64,000 bases of DNA from an uncultured Pelagibacteraceae bacterium. Lineage in GTDB: Bacteria; Pseudomonadota; Alphaproteobacteria; Pelagibacterales; Pelagibacteraceae. Where the stretch lies: assembly GCA_902596325.1 (NCBI GenBank), contig CACJTN010000004.1, forward strand, positions 1 through 64,000, written 5' to 3'. Each line of letters starts with the position of its first letter. Within the stretch, counting starts at the first letter, position 1. This document shows, one piece after another, positions 17,895 through 25,336 of the stretch. The position numbers were made by a program, and so were the translations under genes. The notes beneath the pieces are model-generated. The model did no database searches and was not told the origin of the DNA. It saw only the letters and a program-made list of their open reading frames with translations.

Positions 17895-18362
17895 ATGTTA
17901 AAAAATAAATTTATATCTTTTATAATACTTGGAACAATTACTTATTCGGCGTCTTTTGTGGGTGCGATTTCAACAATTTCTTATAAAGAGCCATGGTATT
18001 CAACTTTAAATAAAGCTTCATTTAATCCACCTGATTGGATTTTTGCTCCAGTATGGACAACACTTTATCTATTCATGACAATCGCAATTTGGTCAGCTTG
18101 GCATAAAAATACTAAAGATATTGGGTTAGTATTTATATATTTAATTCATATTTTTTTTAATACTACTTGGAGTATTGTTTTTTTTGTGATGCATGATATT
18201 TTCGTCGCATTAGTTAATATCATTATAATAATATTATTCATTTTGTTTCTTATGAATAAATATAAACCCCTAAGTAAACTAAGCTACAATCTAATGATTC
18301 CGTATTTACTTTGGACAGTTTATGCATTAATCCTAAATACAAGTTTACTAGTTTTAAATTAA
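17895..18362 (+). CDS. tspO: TspO/MBR family protein (tryptophan-rich sensory protein)
   Basis: This 155-residue protein has five membrane segments and the TspO core EPWYSTLNKASFNPPDWIFA followed by PVWTTLYLFMTIAIW, plus FFNTTWSIVFF and PYLLWTVYALILN. TspO proteins bind porphyrins and regulate or degrade tetrapyrroles, and act as oxygen or light-stress sensors in Rhodobacter. Its location next to the lipid locus supports a photo-oxidative stress theme, which is inference. No Shine-Dalgarno sequence precedes the ATG; the transcript may be leaderless. It ends 2 bases before the next flavoprotein gene. Confidence 0.92.
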   Translation: MLKNKFISFIILGTITYSASFVGAISTISYKEPWYSTLNKASFNPPDWIFAPVWTTLYLFMTIAIWSAWHKNTKDIGLVFIYLIHIFFNTTWSIVFFVMHDIFVALVNIIIIILFILFLMNKYKPLSKLSYNLMIPYLLWTVYALILNTSLLVLN

Positions 18363-18364
18363 AT

Positions 18365-19468
18365 ATGGATGATGTCGTAATAATTGGAGGTGGAATAATT
18401 GGAACTGCAACAGCATATTTTTTGTCTAAAGAGGGAAGAAAGGTAAAAGTTATAGAAAGAGATCCTACTTACAAAATTGCATCATTTCCATTATCATTAG
18501 GCGGGTTTAGAAGGCAATTCTTTCAAAAAGAAAATATTTTATTAGGTAAATTTGCAAGAGAATTCATTTTTAACTTACCAAAACATCTAAAAACAAAAAA
18601 AAACCCAAACCCAACTGCAAGCATGGTGCCTAATGGCTATTTACTAATGTTTGGCCCAGATAAAGCCGAAGAACAATACAAAGCTTTAGAAAATCATAAA
18701 GAATGCAACGCAGGAACAAAAAATATTAAAGGCTCAGAAATTAAAAACATATTTCCATATATTAACAATGAGGGTATCGCAACAGCTACCTATACAGATA
18801 ATGAAACAGAAGGGTGGATAGATCCATTCCTTTTTCATGGAGCATTAAAGAGCAAAGCAGAGGAACTAGGAGCTAAATTTATAAAAGGAGAAGTTAAAAG
18901 TCTTTCTGAAATTAATGCTAAGACAATCGTTTCAGCAGCAGGATGTTGGACTAAAGAATTATTGGATGATATACCAGTAGTACCTCAAAAACACACAGTA
19001 TTTAGAGTGAAGTGTTCAAAGTATATAAAGGAAATGCCATTAACTGGAGATTTAACTTCAGGTGTTTATTGGAGACCTGAGGGTGGAGAATATTTAGCAG
19101 GATCCCCGATATCAACTTTTGATGCTAAAGATCTTGAGCCTGATTGGTCTCATTATGAGGAACTAGTATGGCCGGCGCTCGCAAAAAGAGTGCCAATATT
19201 CGAGGAATTAAAATTAACAGGAGCTTGGGCTGGTTATTATGATTGTAATAAATTGGACAACAATGCTGTTGTAGGAAAACATCCCAAATACGAGAACGTT
19301 TATATGGCCTCTGGATTTACAGGGAGAGGATTAATGCAGGCTCCAGGAATAGGAAGAGCGCTGACAGAACTTATTACGACTGGCAAATATCAGACAATTG
19401 ATATAAGCGTTTTTGACGTTGAAAGGGTTTTAAATAGTAAAGCTAGACCAGAACCCTACGTATTATAA
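18365..19468 (+). CDS. FAD-dependent oxidoreductase, FOXRED1-like (DAO superfamily)
   Basis: This 367-residue flavoprotein has the N-terminal VIIGGGIIGTATAYFLS FAD site, SLGGFRRQFFQKEN, EGWIDPFLFHGAL, VSAAGCWT, AWAGYYDCNKLDNNAVVG and the C-terminal SGFTGRGLMQAPGIGRALTE with YQTIDISVFDVERV. The last block closely resembles FOXRED1, the mitochondrial complex I assembly factor, and the sarcosine/dimethylglycine oxidase group. I chose ATG 18365, two bases after tspO, because the glycine-rich motif begins four residues later; the frame is open upstream within tspO. It may oxidise an N-methylated amino acid or aid complex I assembly. The substrate is not determined. Confidence 0.8.
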   Translation: MDDVVIIGGGIIGTATAYFLSKEGRKVKVIERDPTYKIASFPLSLGGFRRQFFQKENILLGKFAREFIFNLPKHLKTKKNPNPTASMVPNGYLLMFGPDKAEEQYKALENHKECNAGTKNIKGSEIKNIFPYINNEGIATATYTDNETEGWIDPFLFHGALKSKAEELGAKFIKGEVKSLSEINAKTIVSAAGCWTKELLDDIPVVPQKHTVFRVKCSKYIKEMPLTGDLTSGVYWRPEGGEYLAGSPISTFDAKDLEPDWSHYEELVWPALAKRVPIFEELKLTGAWAGYYDCNKLDNNAVVGKHPKYENVYMASGFTGRGLMQAPGIGRALTELITTGKYQTIDISVFDVERVLNSKARPEPYVL

Positions 19469-19633
19469 TTTTTTTATATAAATTCCTAAAAAACCATTAA
19501 ACAAAGAAACGCTTAAAATTATTAATTGCCCCTTAAAGGAGTAAAAGTTAAATGTAGGATAAAAACTAATTGCAACTGAAAATAATAAATATGTTATTAT
19601 AAATGGTTTGACAAATTTCTTTAAAGTTTCCAA
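19463..19633 (-). CDS. small membrane protein, 56 residues, TTG start
   Basis: On the minus strand a TTG at 19633 opens a 56-residue frame: METLKKFVKPFIITYLLFSV, then AISFYPTFNFYSFKGQLIIL, SVSLFNGFLG and IYIKKL. It has two hydrophobic stretches (about residues 10-24 and 36-52) separated by an aromatic-rich loop, with basic ends. It starts inside the msrA end (13-base overlap) and ends 6 bases into the convergent flavoprotein gene, filling the gap exactly. The amino acid composition is protein-like rather than random. I do not recognise a family; an inner membrane protein cotranslated with msrA is likely. Confidence 0.6.
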   Translation of the reverse strand: METLKKFVKPFIITYLLFSVAISFYPTFNFYSFKGQLIILSVSLFNGFLGIYIKKL

Positions 19634-20196
19634 ATTCTTTTAAGCACTTCCTCTCTTCCACAGCCTTTTTTATACATTAAGTAATTTAGTAAGTATTCTT
19701 GATAGTAATCTTGATGTTTATCTTCAGCTTTATAAAATATTTCAAATTCTCTTACATAAGTTACAACTCTTTTACTAAATTTATTCTCTATTTCTGAAAT
19801 ACTTTTTTCAATTTGATTTTTTTCATATGCATTTTGATAAAATGCTACAGATCTATAACTATAACCTTTATCACAAAATTGACCAAACGCATCAAATGGA
19901 TCAATATTTATCCAAAAATTTTTTAACAATTCATTATAAGAAACAATATTGTTATTATAAATAATCTCTACAACCTCAAAATGTCCCGTATCTCCAAAAG
20001 TAACTTCTTTATATGTGGGATTAGATGTAGTGCCACCAGAGTAACCAGAAATTACTTCTTTGACACCCTCTAGTTTTTCAAATGATTCTTCCATACACCA
20101 AAAACATCCACCTGCAAAATAAGCCTTATTTAAATTTTCAGAAAATGCGTAATTAATTGGTAATATTAAAAATAAAACTAAAGATATAACTTTCAT
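19621..20196 (-). CDS. msrA: peptide-methionine (S)-S-oxide reductase, exported
   Basis: MsrA reduces methionine-S-sulfoxide in proteins. The 191-residue protein has a signal peptide (MKVISLVLFLILPINYAFSE), so it probably acts in the periplasm, unlike the usual cytosolic form. Catalytic Cys31 lies in AGGCFWCMEE, followed by GVKEVISGYSGGTT, HFEVVEIIY and HQDYYQEYL; a further Cys near residue 180 (KKGCGREE) may resolve the disulfide. It lies downstream of the formate dehydrogenase gene with a hairpin between. A TATAAT overlaps the start (ctgaTATAATG), so a leaderless start from a closer promoter is unlikely. Confidence 0.93.
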   Translation of the reverse strand: MKVISLVLFLILPINYAFSENLNKAYFAGGCFWCMEESFEKLEGVKEVISGYSGGTTSNPTYKEVTFGDTGHFEVVEIIYNNNIVSYNELLKNFWINIDPFDAFGQFCDKGYSYRSVAFYQNAYEKNQIEKSISEIENKFSKRVVTYVREFEIFYKAEDKHQDYYQEYLLNYLMYKKGCGREEVLKRIWKL

Positions 20197-20238
20197 TATA
20201 TCAGATTAGCTAAATTCAGATAATTGTGAATGATATAT

Positions 20239-20268
20239 AAGGTAGCTACCGTTTATAGTAGCTACCTT
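20239..20268 (-). terminator. 11-bp perfect hairpin after the formate dehydrogenase gene
   Basis: Arms aaggtagctac (20239-20249) and gtagctacctt (20258-20268) pair perfectly around an 8-base loop, 12 bases after the fdh stop on the minus strand. The following bases are only weakly U-rich (ttatatat), so it may be a partial terminator or an mRNA end that protects fdh, with msrA read through. Confidence 0.55.
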
Positions 20269-20279
20269 GACTAAATTAA

Positions 20280-21479
20280 TTATGCTTTTTTATATTTAGC
20301 AGCTTCTTCAGATCCGCTTGTTGCAGATCCTTTACTGTATGAGTGAGCACCCATACCTGCTAACTGACCATCTTTGACAATCAAATATTGATTTCTAATT
20401 TCAGAACCATCAAAAAAACATTCTAAAATTTCTCTAACCCCATCTGCATATCTTGCTTGAGCAGTTAAAGATGTTCCAGATGTATGTGGTGTCATTCCAT
20501 GATTTGGCATACTTCTCCACACATGATCATTAGGAGCTGGTTGAGGAAACCAAACATCTCCTGCGTATCCACTTAATTGACCACTCTTCAATGCTTTCGC
20601 GATTGCATCACGGTTACATATTTTTCCTCTAGCAGTGTTAACAATATATGCTCCTTTTTTCATTTTACTGATCATAGCATCATCAAAAAGATTTTCAGTT
20701 TCCGGGTGAAGAGGACAATTAATTGTTACCACATCGCAAACTTTTACCATTGACTCTACAGTTTCATGAAATGTTAAATTCAATTCTTTTTCAACACTAT
20801 CGGGCAATCTATGTCTATCAAAGTAATGTAGATGAGTGTCAAATGGTTTCATTTTTCTTAATGCATCTAAACCAATTCTTCCAGCTGCAACTGTACCAAT
20901 ATGCATTCCTTCAACATCATATGATCTTTGTACAGCATCAGCTATATTCCAACCACCATCGTTAACTATTCTATGTTGATTATGATAATCTCTTACCATT
21001 GATACAATCATCATAACTATATGTTCTGCTACTGATCTTGAGTTACAGAAAGTTACCTCCACAACATCAATTTTATTATCCATTGCAGCTTGCAAATCAA
21101 CATGGTCAGAACCTATACCTGCAGTTATTGCCATTTTAAGATTTTTAGCTTTTGCAATTCTCTCTTTAGTTAAATAATATGGGAAGAATGGTTGAGAAAT
21201 AACAATATCTGCATCAACAATATGTTTATCAGCTTCACATCCATCTCCATCTTTACTATTAGTTACTATTAATTCGTGTCCATTGCTTTCTAAAAATTTC
21301 CTTAAACCAAGTTCACCTGATACACAGCCTAACAATTGTCCTGGAGTATAATCTCTACCTTTTGGTGATGGCAAAGTCATTCCGTCAGGATATTTTTCAA
21401 TTTTAGGTAATTGCGAAAGTGGATAAGATTTTGGCATTCCACCTTTTGGATCATCATATAATATACAAAGTACTTTCAT
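20280..21479 (-). CDS. fdh: NAD-dependent formate dehydrogenase
   Basis: This cytosolic enzyme of the D-2-hydroxyacid dehydrogenase superfamily oxidises formate to CO2 with NAD+. The 399 residues align along their length with the Pseudomonas sp. 101 type: KVLCILYDDPKGG, TPGQLLGCVSGELGLRKFLE, AGIGSDHVDLQ, TVAAGRIG (NAD site), Arg284 in NTARGK, His332 in MTPHTSGT, and the C-terminal GAHSYSKGSATSGSEEA. Asp221 after HYF suggests NAD rather than NADP preference. It is metal- and selenium-free, suited to oxidising one-carbon units for energy. A good Shine-Dalgarno (AAGGAG, 21489-21494) lies 9 bases before the ATG. Confidence 0.96.
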   Translation of the reverse strand: MKVLCILYDDPKGGMPKSYPLSQLPKIEKYPDGMTLPSPKGRDYTPGQLLGCVSGELGLRKFLESNGHELIVTNSKDGDGCEADKHIVDADIVISQPFFPYYLTKERIAKAKNLKMAITAGIGSDHVDLQAAMDNKIDVVEVTFCNSRSVAEHIVMMIVSMVRDYHNQHRIVNDGGWNIADAVQRSYDVEGMHIGTVAAGRIGLDALRKMKPFDTHLHYFDRHRLPDSVEKELNLTFHETVESMVKVCDVVTINCPLHPETENLFDDAMISKMKKGAYIVNTARGKICNRDAIAKALKSGQLSGYAGDVWFPQPAPNDHVWRSMPNHGMTPHTSGTSLTAQARYADGVREILECFFDGSEIRNQYLIVKDGQLAGMGAHSYSKGSATSGSEEAAKYKKA

Positions 21480-21536
21480 TTTCTTTTTCTCCTTCTCAAT
21501 AAATTTTTATGAAATCTACTGTCTTATTTATAATAA

Positions 21537-21564
21537 AGTCTAGCATATAAAAGCATCTCTGCAA
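21537..21564 (-). promoter_or_regulatory. candidate promoter of the formate dehydrogenase gene
   Basis: On the minus strand TTGCAG (21564-21559), a 16-base spacer and TGC-TAGACT (-10 at 21542-21537) form a sigma70-like promoter with an extended -10. It predicts a leader of about 50 bases before the ATG, containing the strong Shine-Dalgarno sequence. The liv promoter at 22191-22219 has the same TTGCA and TGn features. Confidence 0.4.
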
Positions 21565-21589
21565 ATAATATTTAGTTTCATTATAACTT

Positions 21590-22057
21590 TTATTTTTTTG
21601 GATACTGTTTTTTTAAGATAAATCTATTTAGAATTACTCCAAAGACTAAAACTAAAGCACTTCCAATTATAATGGGACTTATAATATAGTCAAAGGATGC
21701 AGATCCAATTATAACAATTATAGGATTTCCACCTGCAGGAGGGTGAGTAACAGAAGTTAAAATCATCAAGGAAACTCCAATTCCCACAGCAATTGGTATC
21801 ATTATATAAATTGGCAGTGGTATAAAATTTACAAAAATAACACCAACAATAGATGTCAATAAATGACCAAAAAATATATTTTTAGGTTGGGCAAATGGAC
21901 TCTCTGGGTATCCAAACAGCAAAACCATCGTTGACCCAAAAGATGCAATTAAAAAAATTCCGTACTCTGTTTTGTAAGTTAATAATGTTAAAAATCCAAT
22001 TGTTACAATTGAAAATACTCCTGCAATAAAAGCTTTTTTAAATTCTAATCCTTCCAT
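21590..22057 (-). CDS. HPP family integral membrane protein
   Basis: This 155-residue protein has four or more membrane segments and the family signature HPPAGGNP near residue 107-114 (in VTHPPAGGNPIIVIIGSASF). Other conserved parts are LIASFGSTMVLLFGYPESPF and PKNIFFGHLL. HPP proteins in cyanobacteria and chloroplasts have been linked to nitrite transport, but the role in heterotrophic bacteria is not known. It is transcribed toward formate dehydrogenase and diverges from the ABC transporter. Confidence in the family is high and in any substrate low. Confidence 0.88.
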   Translation of the reverse strand: MEGLEFKKAFIAGVFSIVTIGFLTLLTYKTEYGIFLIASFGSTMVLLFGYPESPFAQPKNIFFGHLLTSIVGVIFVNFIPLPIYIMIPIAVGIGVSLMILTSVTHPPAGGNPIIVIIGSASFDYIISPIIIGSALVLVFGVILNRFILKKQYPKK

Positions 22058-22190
22058 AAAACAAAATATCCTTATTACAATTAGTTAAAATTTGATAACA
22101 AATAAAAATAACAAATTACAATCTGCAATTGTTTTTTTTTCTTGTTGAAGTTGTGTATTATTTTTTTTTTAGAATGTTTTTAAGAAATAT

Positions 22191-22219
22191 TTGCACTACT
22201 TTAAGCAATGTGGTTTAAT
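22191..22219 (+). promoter_or_regulatory. candidate promoter of the liv-type ABC transporter
   Basis: TTGCAC (22191-22196), a 17-base spacer and TGG-TTTAAT (-10 at 22214-22219) form a sigma70-like promoter with an extended -10, about 37 bases before the ATG. It lies in the longest gap of the window (22058-22262), in which I see no riboswitch, hairpin array or small gene. Confidence 0.45.
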
Positions 22220-22252
22220 CATAACTACTAAGAATGTTTAACATACTTAAAT

Positions 22253-22258
22253 AGGAGG
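22253..22258 (+). promoter_or_regulatory. consensus Shine-Dalgarno of the substrate-binding protein
   Basis: A perfect AGGAGG lies 4 bases before the ATG at 22263. Most starts in this window have weak or no Shine-Dalgarno sequence, so this one signals very strong translation, as expected for an abundant periplasmic binding protein. Confidence 0.8.
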
Positions 22259-22262
22259 GAAA

Positions 22263-23600
22263 ATGTTAGCAAAAACGTTTAAAAGGCTGGCATCTACGCT
22301 TACAGTAGTTGTAGCTTTATTTTCTTCACTCGCTATACCTCAAACTGCATCTAGTGCAGAAACTCAATACTTTCCAATTGCAAGTAGCCGTGTAGGACCT
22401 TACTCAGCTATGGGTACAGGTTATTATGGGGCACAAATTGATTACTTAAACTACGTCAATATGACTGGCGGAGTAAATGGTGTCATGCTTACTTGGCAGG
22501 AATGCGAAACTGAGTATAACGCAGTAAAAACAGTTGAGTGTTATCAGCGATTATTAGAAAAAGATGGTCAAAGAATTGTTGTGTTTGATACGTTAGGAAC
22601 ACCAGGAGCATACGCGGTAATTAACCGTATGGCTAAAGACAATGTTGTTTTAGCTCAATATGGTTATGGAAGAACTGACGGTGCCGATGGAAGAGTATGG
22701 CCTTGGGTATTCAATGCTGCAAGTCACTATTGGTCACAAATCGCAGTTAAATTAAAATTTATGGCTGAAATCGAAGGCGGTATCGATAAGATGAAAGGTA
22801 AAAAAATCGTTCACTTACACATTGACTCTGCTTACGGTAGAGAGCCACTACCAGCAATGAGAAAAATTTGCGCTGACTGGGGAACGGAGTTAGTAGAGAT
22901 TTCAATTCCACCTCCAGGACTAGAACAACAATCTCAGTGGCTGCAAATCAGAAAAGAGAAACCTGACTGGGTAACTTTCTGGGGTGCAGGTTCTGGTATG
23001 AACTCAACAGCAATGACTAACGCTGCTAGAATTAATTTTCCTAGAGATCGTATGATGTATGTAACTTTTGGAGCTGCCGAAGAGGATATGTATCCTGCAG
23101 GTGATGCAGCAATAGGAACATACGCAGTAGCAAATGCTTTACCAGGTGAATATCCGCTTGTTAAAGACATTAAAGCTAAAGTATATGGTGCTGGAAAAGG
23201 AAACTTAGCAGATGAAAGTAGAATTGGTTCAGTATATTGGAATAGAGGACTAGGTGCTGCTGTTATGTGGATTGAGGGTTTAAGAAACGCTCAAAAAATG
23301 CATAACAAAGTTGGTAAAGCAGTAAATGGTGCTGAGTTTAGAGATGGTTATGAAGCAATTAACATGACTGAAGCTAGAATGAAAGAGCTAGGTGTTGACG
23401 GAATGTTAGCTCCATTTGCTATTTCATGTGCGAACCATGAAGGTGCTGGTAAATTTGCTGTAATGCAATGGGATGGAGAGAAATTCAATCAGGTAACTGG
23501 TTGGGAAGCTCCATTGGACCCTGCATTTATTAGAGGACTAGTAGAAACTTCTGCAGCTAAATTTGCTAAAGAAAACAACATAACACCTAAGAAGTGTTAA
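22263..23600 (+). CDS. branched-chain amino acid-type ABC transporter substrate-binding protein
   Basis: This 445-residue periplasmic binding protein has a signal peptide (residues 1-32, ending TASSAETQ) and a type I binding-protein fold: PIASSRVGPYSAMGTGYYG, GVNGVMLTWQECETEYNAVK, ATFDTLGTPGAY-like VFDTLGTPGAYAVINR, and KIVHLHIDSAYGREPLPAMR. It belongs to the LivK/HAAT family, whose members carry branched-chain or other amino acids, amides, urea or aromatic acids; the ligand is not readable. Codon use is richer in G and C than its neighbours and the Shine-Dalgarno is perfect, both signs of high expression. It leads an operon with two ATPases and two permeases. Confidence 0.92.
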   Translation: MLAKTFKRLASTLTVVVALFSSLAIPQTASSAETQYFPIASSRVGPYSAMGTGYYGAQIDYLNYVNMTGGVNGVMLTWQECETEYNAVKTVECYQRLLEKDGQRIVVFDTLGTPGAYAVINRMAKDNVVLAQYGYGRTDGADGRVWPWVFNAASHYWSQIAVKLKFMAEIEGGIDKMKGKKIVHLHIDSAYGREPLPAMRKICADWGTELVEISIPPPGLEQQSQWLQIRKEKPDWVTFWGAGSGMNSTAMTNAARINFPRDRMMYVTFGAAEEDMYPAGDAAIGTYAVANALPGEYPLVKDIKAKVYGAGKGNLADESRIGSVYWNRGLGAAVMWIEGLRNAQKMHNKVGKAVNGAEFRDGYEAINMTEARMKELGVDGMLAPFAISCANHEGAGKFAVMQWDGEKFNQVTGWEAPLDPAFIRGLVETSAAKFAKENNITPKKC

Positions 23601-23622
23601 GGTTGACCTTAATATAAAAATT

Positions 23623-23683
23623 ATATTGGGGGAGAAAAAATGTTTTTGAATTTTTCGAAAATTTTTATAAACTCCCCCAATAT
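23623..23683 (+). terminator. long hairpin between binding-protein gene and livF
   Basis: Arms atattgggggag (23623-23634) and ctcccccaatat (23672-23683) pair over 12 bases around a 37-base A/T-rich loop that can itself fold. A second hairpin, ttaagg-ttga-ccttaa (23597-23612), straddles the stop codon. No U tract follows. Such structures commonly stabilise the binding-protein mRNA or attenuate transcription into the ATPase genes. Confidence 0.65.
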
Positions 23684-23721
23684 TAAATTCTAAATTATTA
23701 TACTAGAGGGATATAAAATTT

Positions 23722-24543
23722 ATGAGTTCTGCGTCTGGAAACATTTTAGAACTTAAAAATGTCAAAGTTGTTTACGACAACGTTATTTTAGCTTTACACG
23801 ATGTAACTCTTAACGTGCCTAAGGGAAAAATAGTTGCTTTATTAGGTGGTAATGGAGCTGGAAAAAGCACAACTTTAAAATCAATATCTACAATGTTAGC
23901 ATCTGAACGTGGAAAAGTTACAGGTGGCACCATCAATTATGATGGAAACGCTATTGAAAAACAAAACCCTTCACAAATGGTTAATATGGGAATGGTTCAA
24001 GTTTTAGAGGGAAGAAGATGTTTTGGACATTTGACGGTAGAAGAAAATATTATAAGTGGTGCGTATTCAAGAAAATTATCAAGAGGAGATATAAATCAAG
24101 AATTAGAGAAAATTTACGGATACTTTATAAGACTTAAAGAAAGAAGAAAAAGTCAAGCAGGTTTTACTTCAGGCGGAGAACAGCAAATGATAGCAGTTGC
24201 TAGGGCGATGATGGCGAAACCAAAAATGTTATTGTTAGATGAGCCATCAATGGGACTGGCACCCCAGCTTGTTGCTGAAATATTTAATATTGTAAAGGAA
24301 TTAAACGAAAAAGAAGGGGTAAGCGTTTTACTTGCAGAGCAAAATACTAATGTGGCATTAAAAAATTCTGATCACGGTTATATTATAGAAACAGGAAAAG
24401 TGATGTTAGAGGGCACAGCAAAAAGCCTGCTAAATGATGATAAAGTAAAAGAATTATATTTAGGTATTTCTAAAGAAGGAAGAAAAAACTTTAGAGATGT
24501 GCTTAAAGAAGAAGGAAAAAAGAAGAAAAAAAAGGTTAATTAA
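23722..24543 (+). CDS. livF: branched-chain amino acid-type ABC transporter ATPase (LivF)
   Basis: This 273-residue ATPase energises the transporter. It has Walker A GGNGAGKST, the Q-loop VQVLEGRRCFGHLTVEENI, a modified signature FTSGGEQQMIAVARAMMAKP, Walker B LLLDEPSMGLAP and the H-switch region AEQNTNVAL. The C-terminus carries a family extension (YLGISKEGRKNFRDVLK) and a lysine-rich tail, EEGKKKKKKVN. The extension is typical of one HAAT subgroup. It overlaps livG by one base. The order binding protein-LivF-LivG-LivH-LivM differs from E. coli, where permeases precede ATPases. Confidence 0.92.
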   Translation: MSSASGNILELKNVKVVYDNVILALHDVTLNVPKGKIVALLGGNGAGKSTTLKSISTMLASERGKVTGGTINYDGNAIEKQNPSQMVNMGMVQVLEGRRCFGHLTVEENIISGAYSRKLSRGDINQELEKIYGYFIRLKERRKSQAGFTSGGEQQMIAVARAMMAKPKMLLLDEPSMGLAPQLVAEIFNIVKELNEKEGVSVLLAEQNTNVALKNSDHGYIIETGKVMLEGTAKSLLNDDKVKELYLGISKEGRKNFRDVLKEEGKKKKKKVN

Positions 24544-25334
24544 TGACTGAAAGAAATTTTCCAATTGGAGGGCCAGTTTTAGAGGTAAAGAATATTTCTT
24601 TAAGTTTTGGCGGTGTAAAAGCGATTACAGATACGTCATTTAATGTTTTAGAACATGAAATAAGAGCAATCATTGGACCAAATGGGGCAGGAAAAAGCTC
24701 AATGTTAAACTGCATTAATGGTATCTATAAACCTCAAGTAGGGTCTGTTACTTACAAAGGAGAAGAAGTTCAAAAGGTTACCCCAAATATTATGGCGCAA
24801 AAGGGAATATCGAGAACATTTCAAAACTTGGCTTTATTTAAAAGAATGTCAGTTTTGGATAATATTCTAGTTGGACGAAAACTTCATACAACTTCAAACT
24901 TTATGGAGGTAGCATTACAATTACCTAAAGCAAAAAGAGAAGAAAAAGTTAATAGGGACAGGTGTGAGGAGATAGTGGAATTTTTAGAAATCGACGATAT
25001 TAAGAATACACCAGTAGGAAAGTTACCTTATGGTTTACAAAAAAAAGTAGAACTCGGAAGAGCCTTAGCAACAGATGCAAATTTAATATTATTAGATGAA
25101 CCAATGGCAGGAATGAATGTAGAAGAAAAAAGAGAAATGTGTAGATTTATTCTTAAAGTAAATGACGAAATAGGAACTACTATGGTTTTGATTGAACATG
25201 ATATGGGAGTAGTAATGGATATATCAGATAGAGTTGTAGTATTGGATTACGGTAAAGTTATAGGTGACGGAACACCAGATGAAGTAAGATCTAATCAAAG
25301 AGTTATTGATGCGTATTTAGGGGTAGAACACTAG
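24543..25334 (+). CDS. livG: branched-chain amino acid-type ABC transporter ATPase (LivG)
   Basis: This 263-residue ATPase has Walker A GPNGAGKSS, the Q-loop GISRTFQNLALFKRMSVLDN, signature-region LPYGLQKKVELGRALATDA, Walker B LILLDEPMAGMN, H-switch IEHDMGVVMDISDRV, and the LivG-type C-terminus GKVIGDGTPDEV with VIDAYLG. It pairs with LivF as the heterodimeric motor. It starts on the last base of livF and ends 2 bases before livH, so all four membrane components are translated in tight coupling. Confidence 0.93.
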   Translation: MTERNFPIGGPVLEVKNISLSFGGVKAITDTSFNVLEHEIRAIIGPNGAGKSSMLNCINGIYKPQVGSVTYKGEEVQKVTPNIMAQKGISRTFQNLALFKRMSVLDNILVGRKLHTTSNFMEVALQLPKAKREEKVNRDRCEEIVEFLEIDDIKNTPVGKLPYGLQKKVELGRALATDANLILLDEPMAGMNVEEKREMCRFILKVNDEIGTTMVLIEHDMGVVMDISDRVVVLDYGKVIGDGTPDEVRSNQRVIDAYLGVEH

Positions 25335-25336
25335 TT

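Noticed and set aside
19469-19620. A non-coding regulatory region between the flavoprotein gene and msrA
   Set aside because: The whole stretch is covered by the 56-residue minus-strand frame, which explains it better.
22058-22262. A riboswitch or small RNA upstream of the ABC transporter
   Set aside because: I see T-runs, a promoter-like pair and a Shine-Dalgarno sequence but no aptamer motif or stable hairpin.
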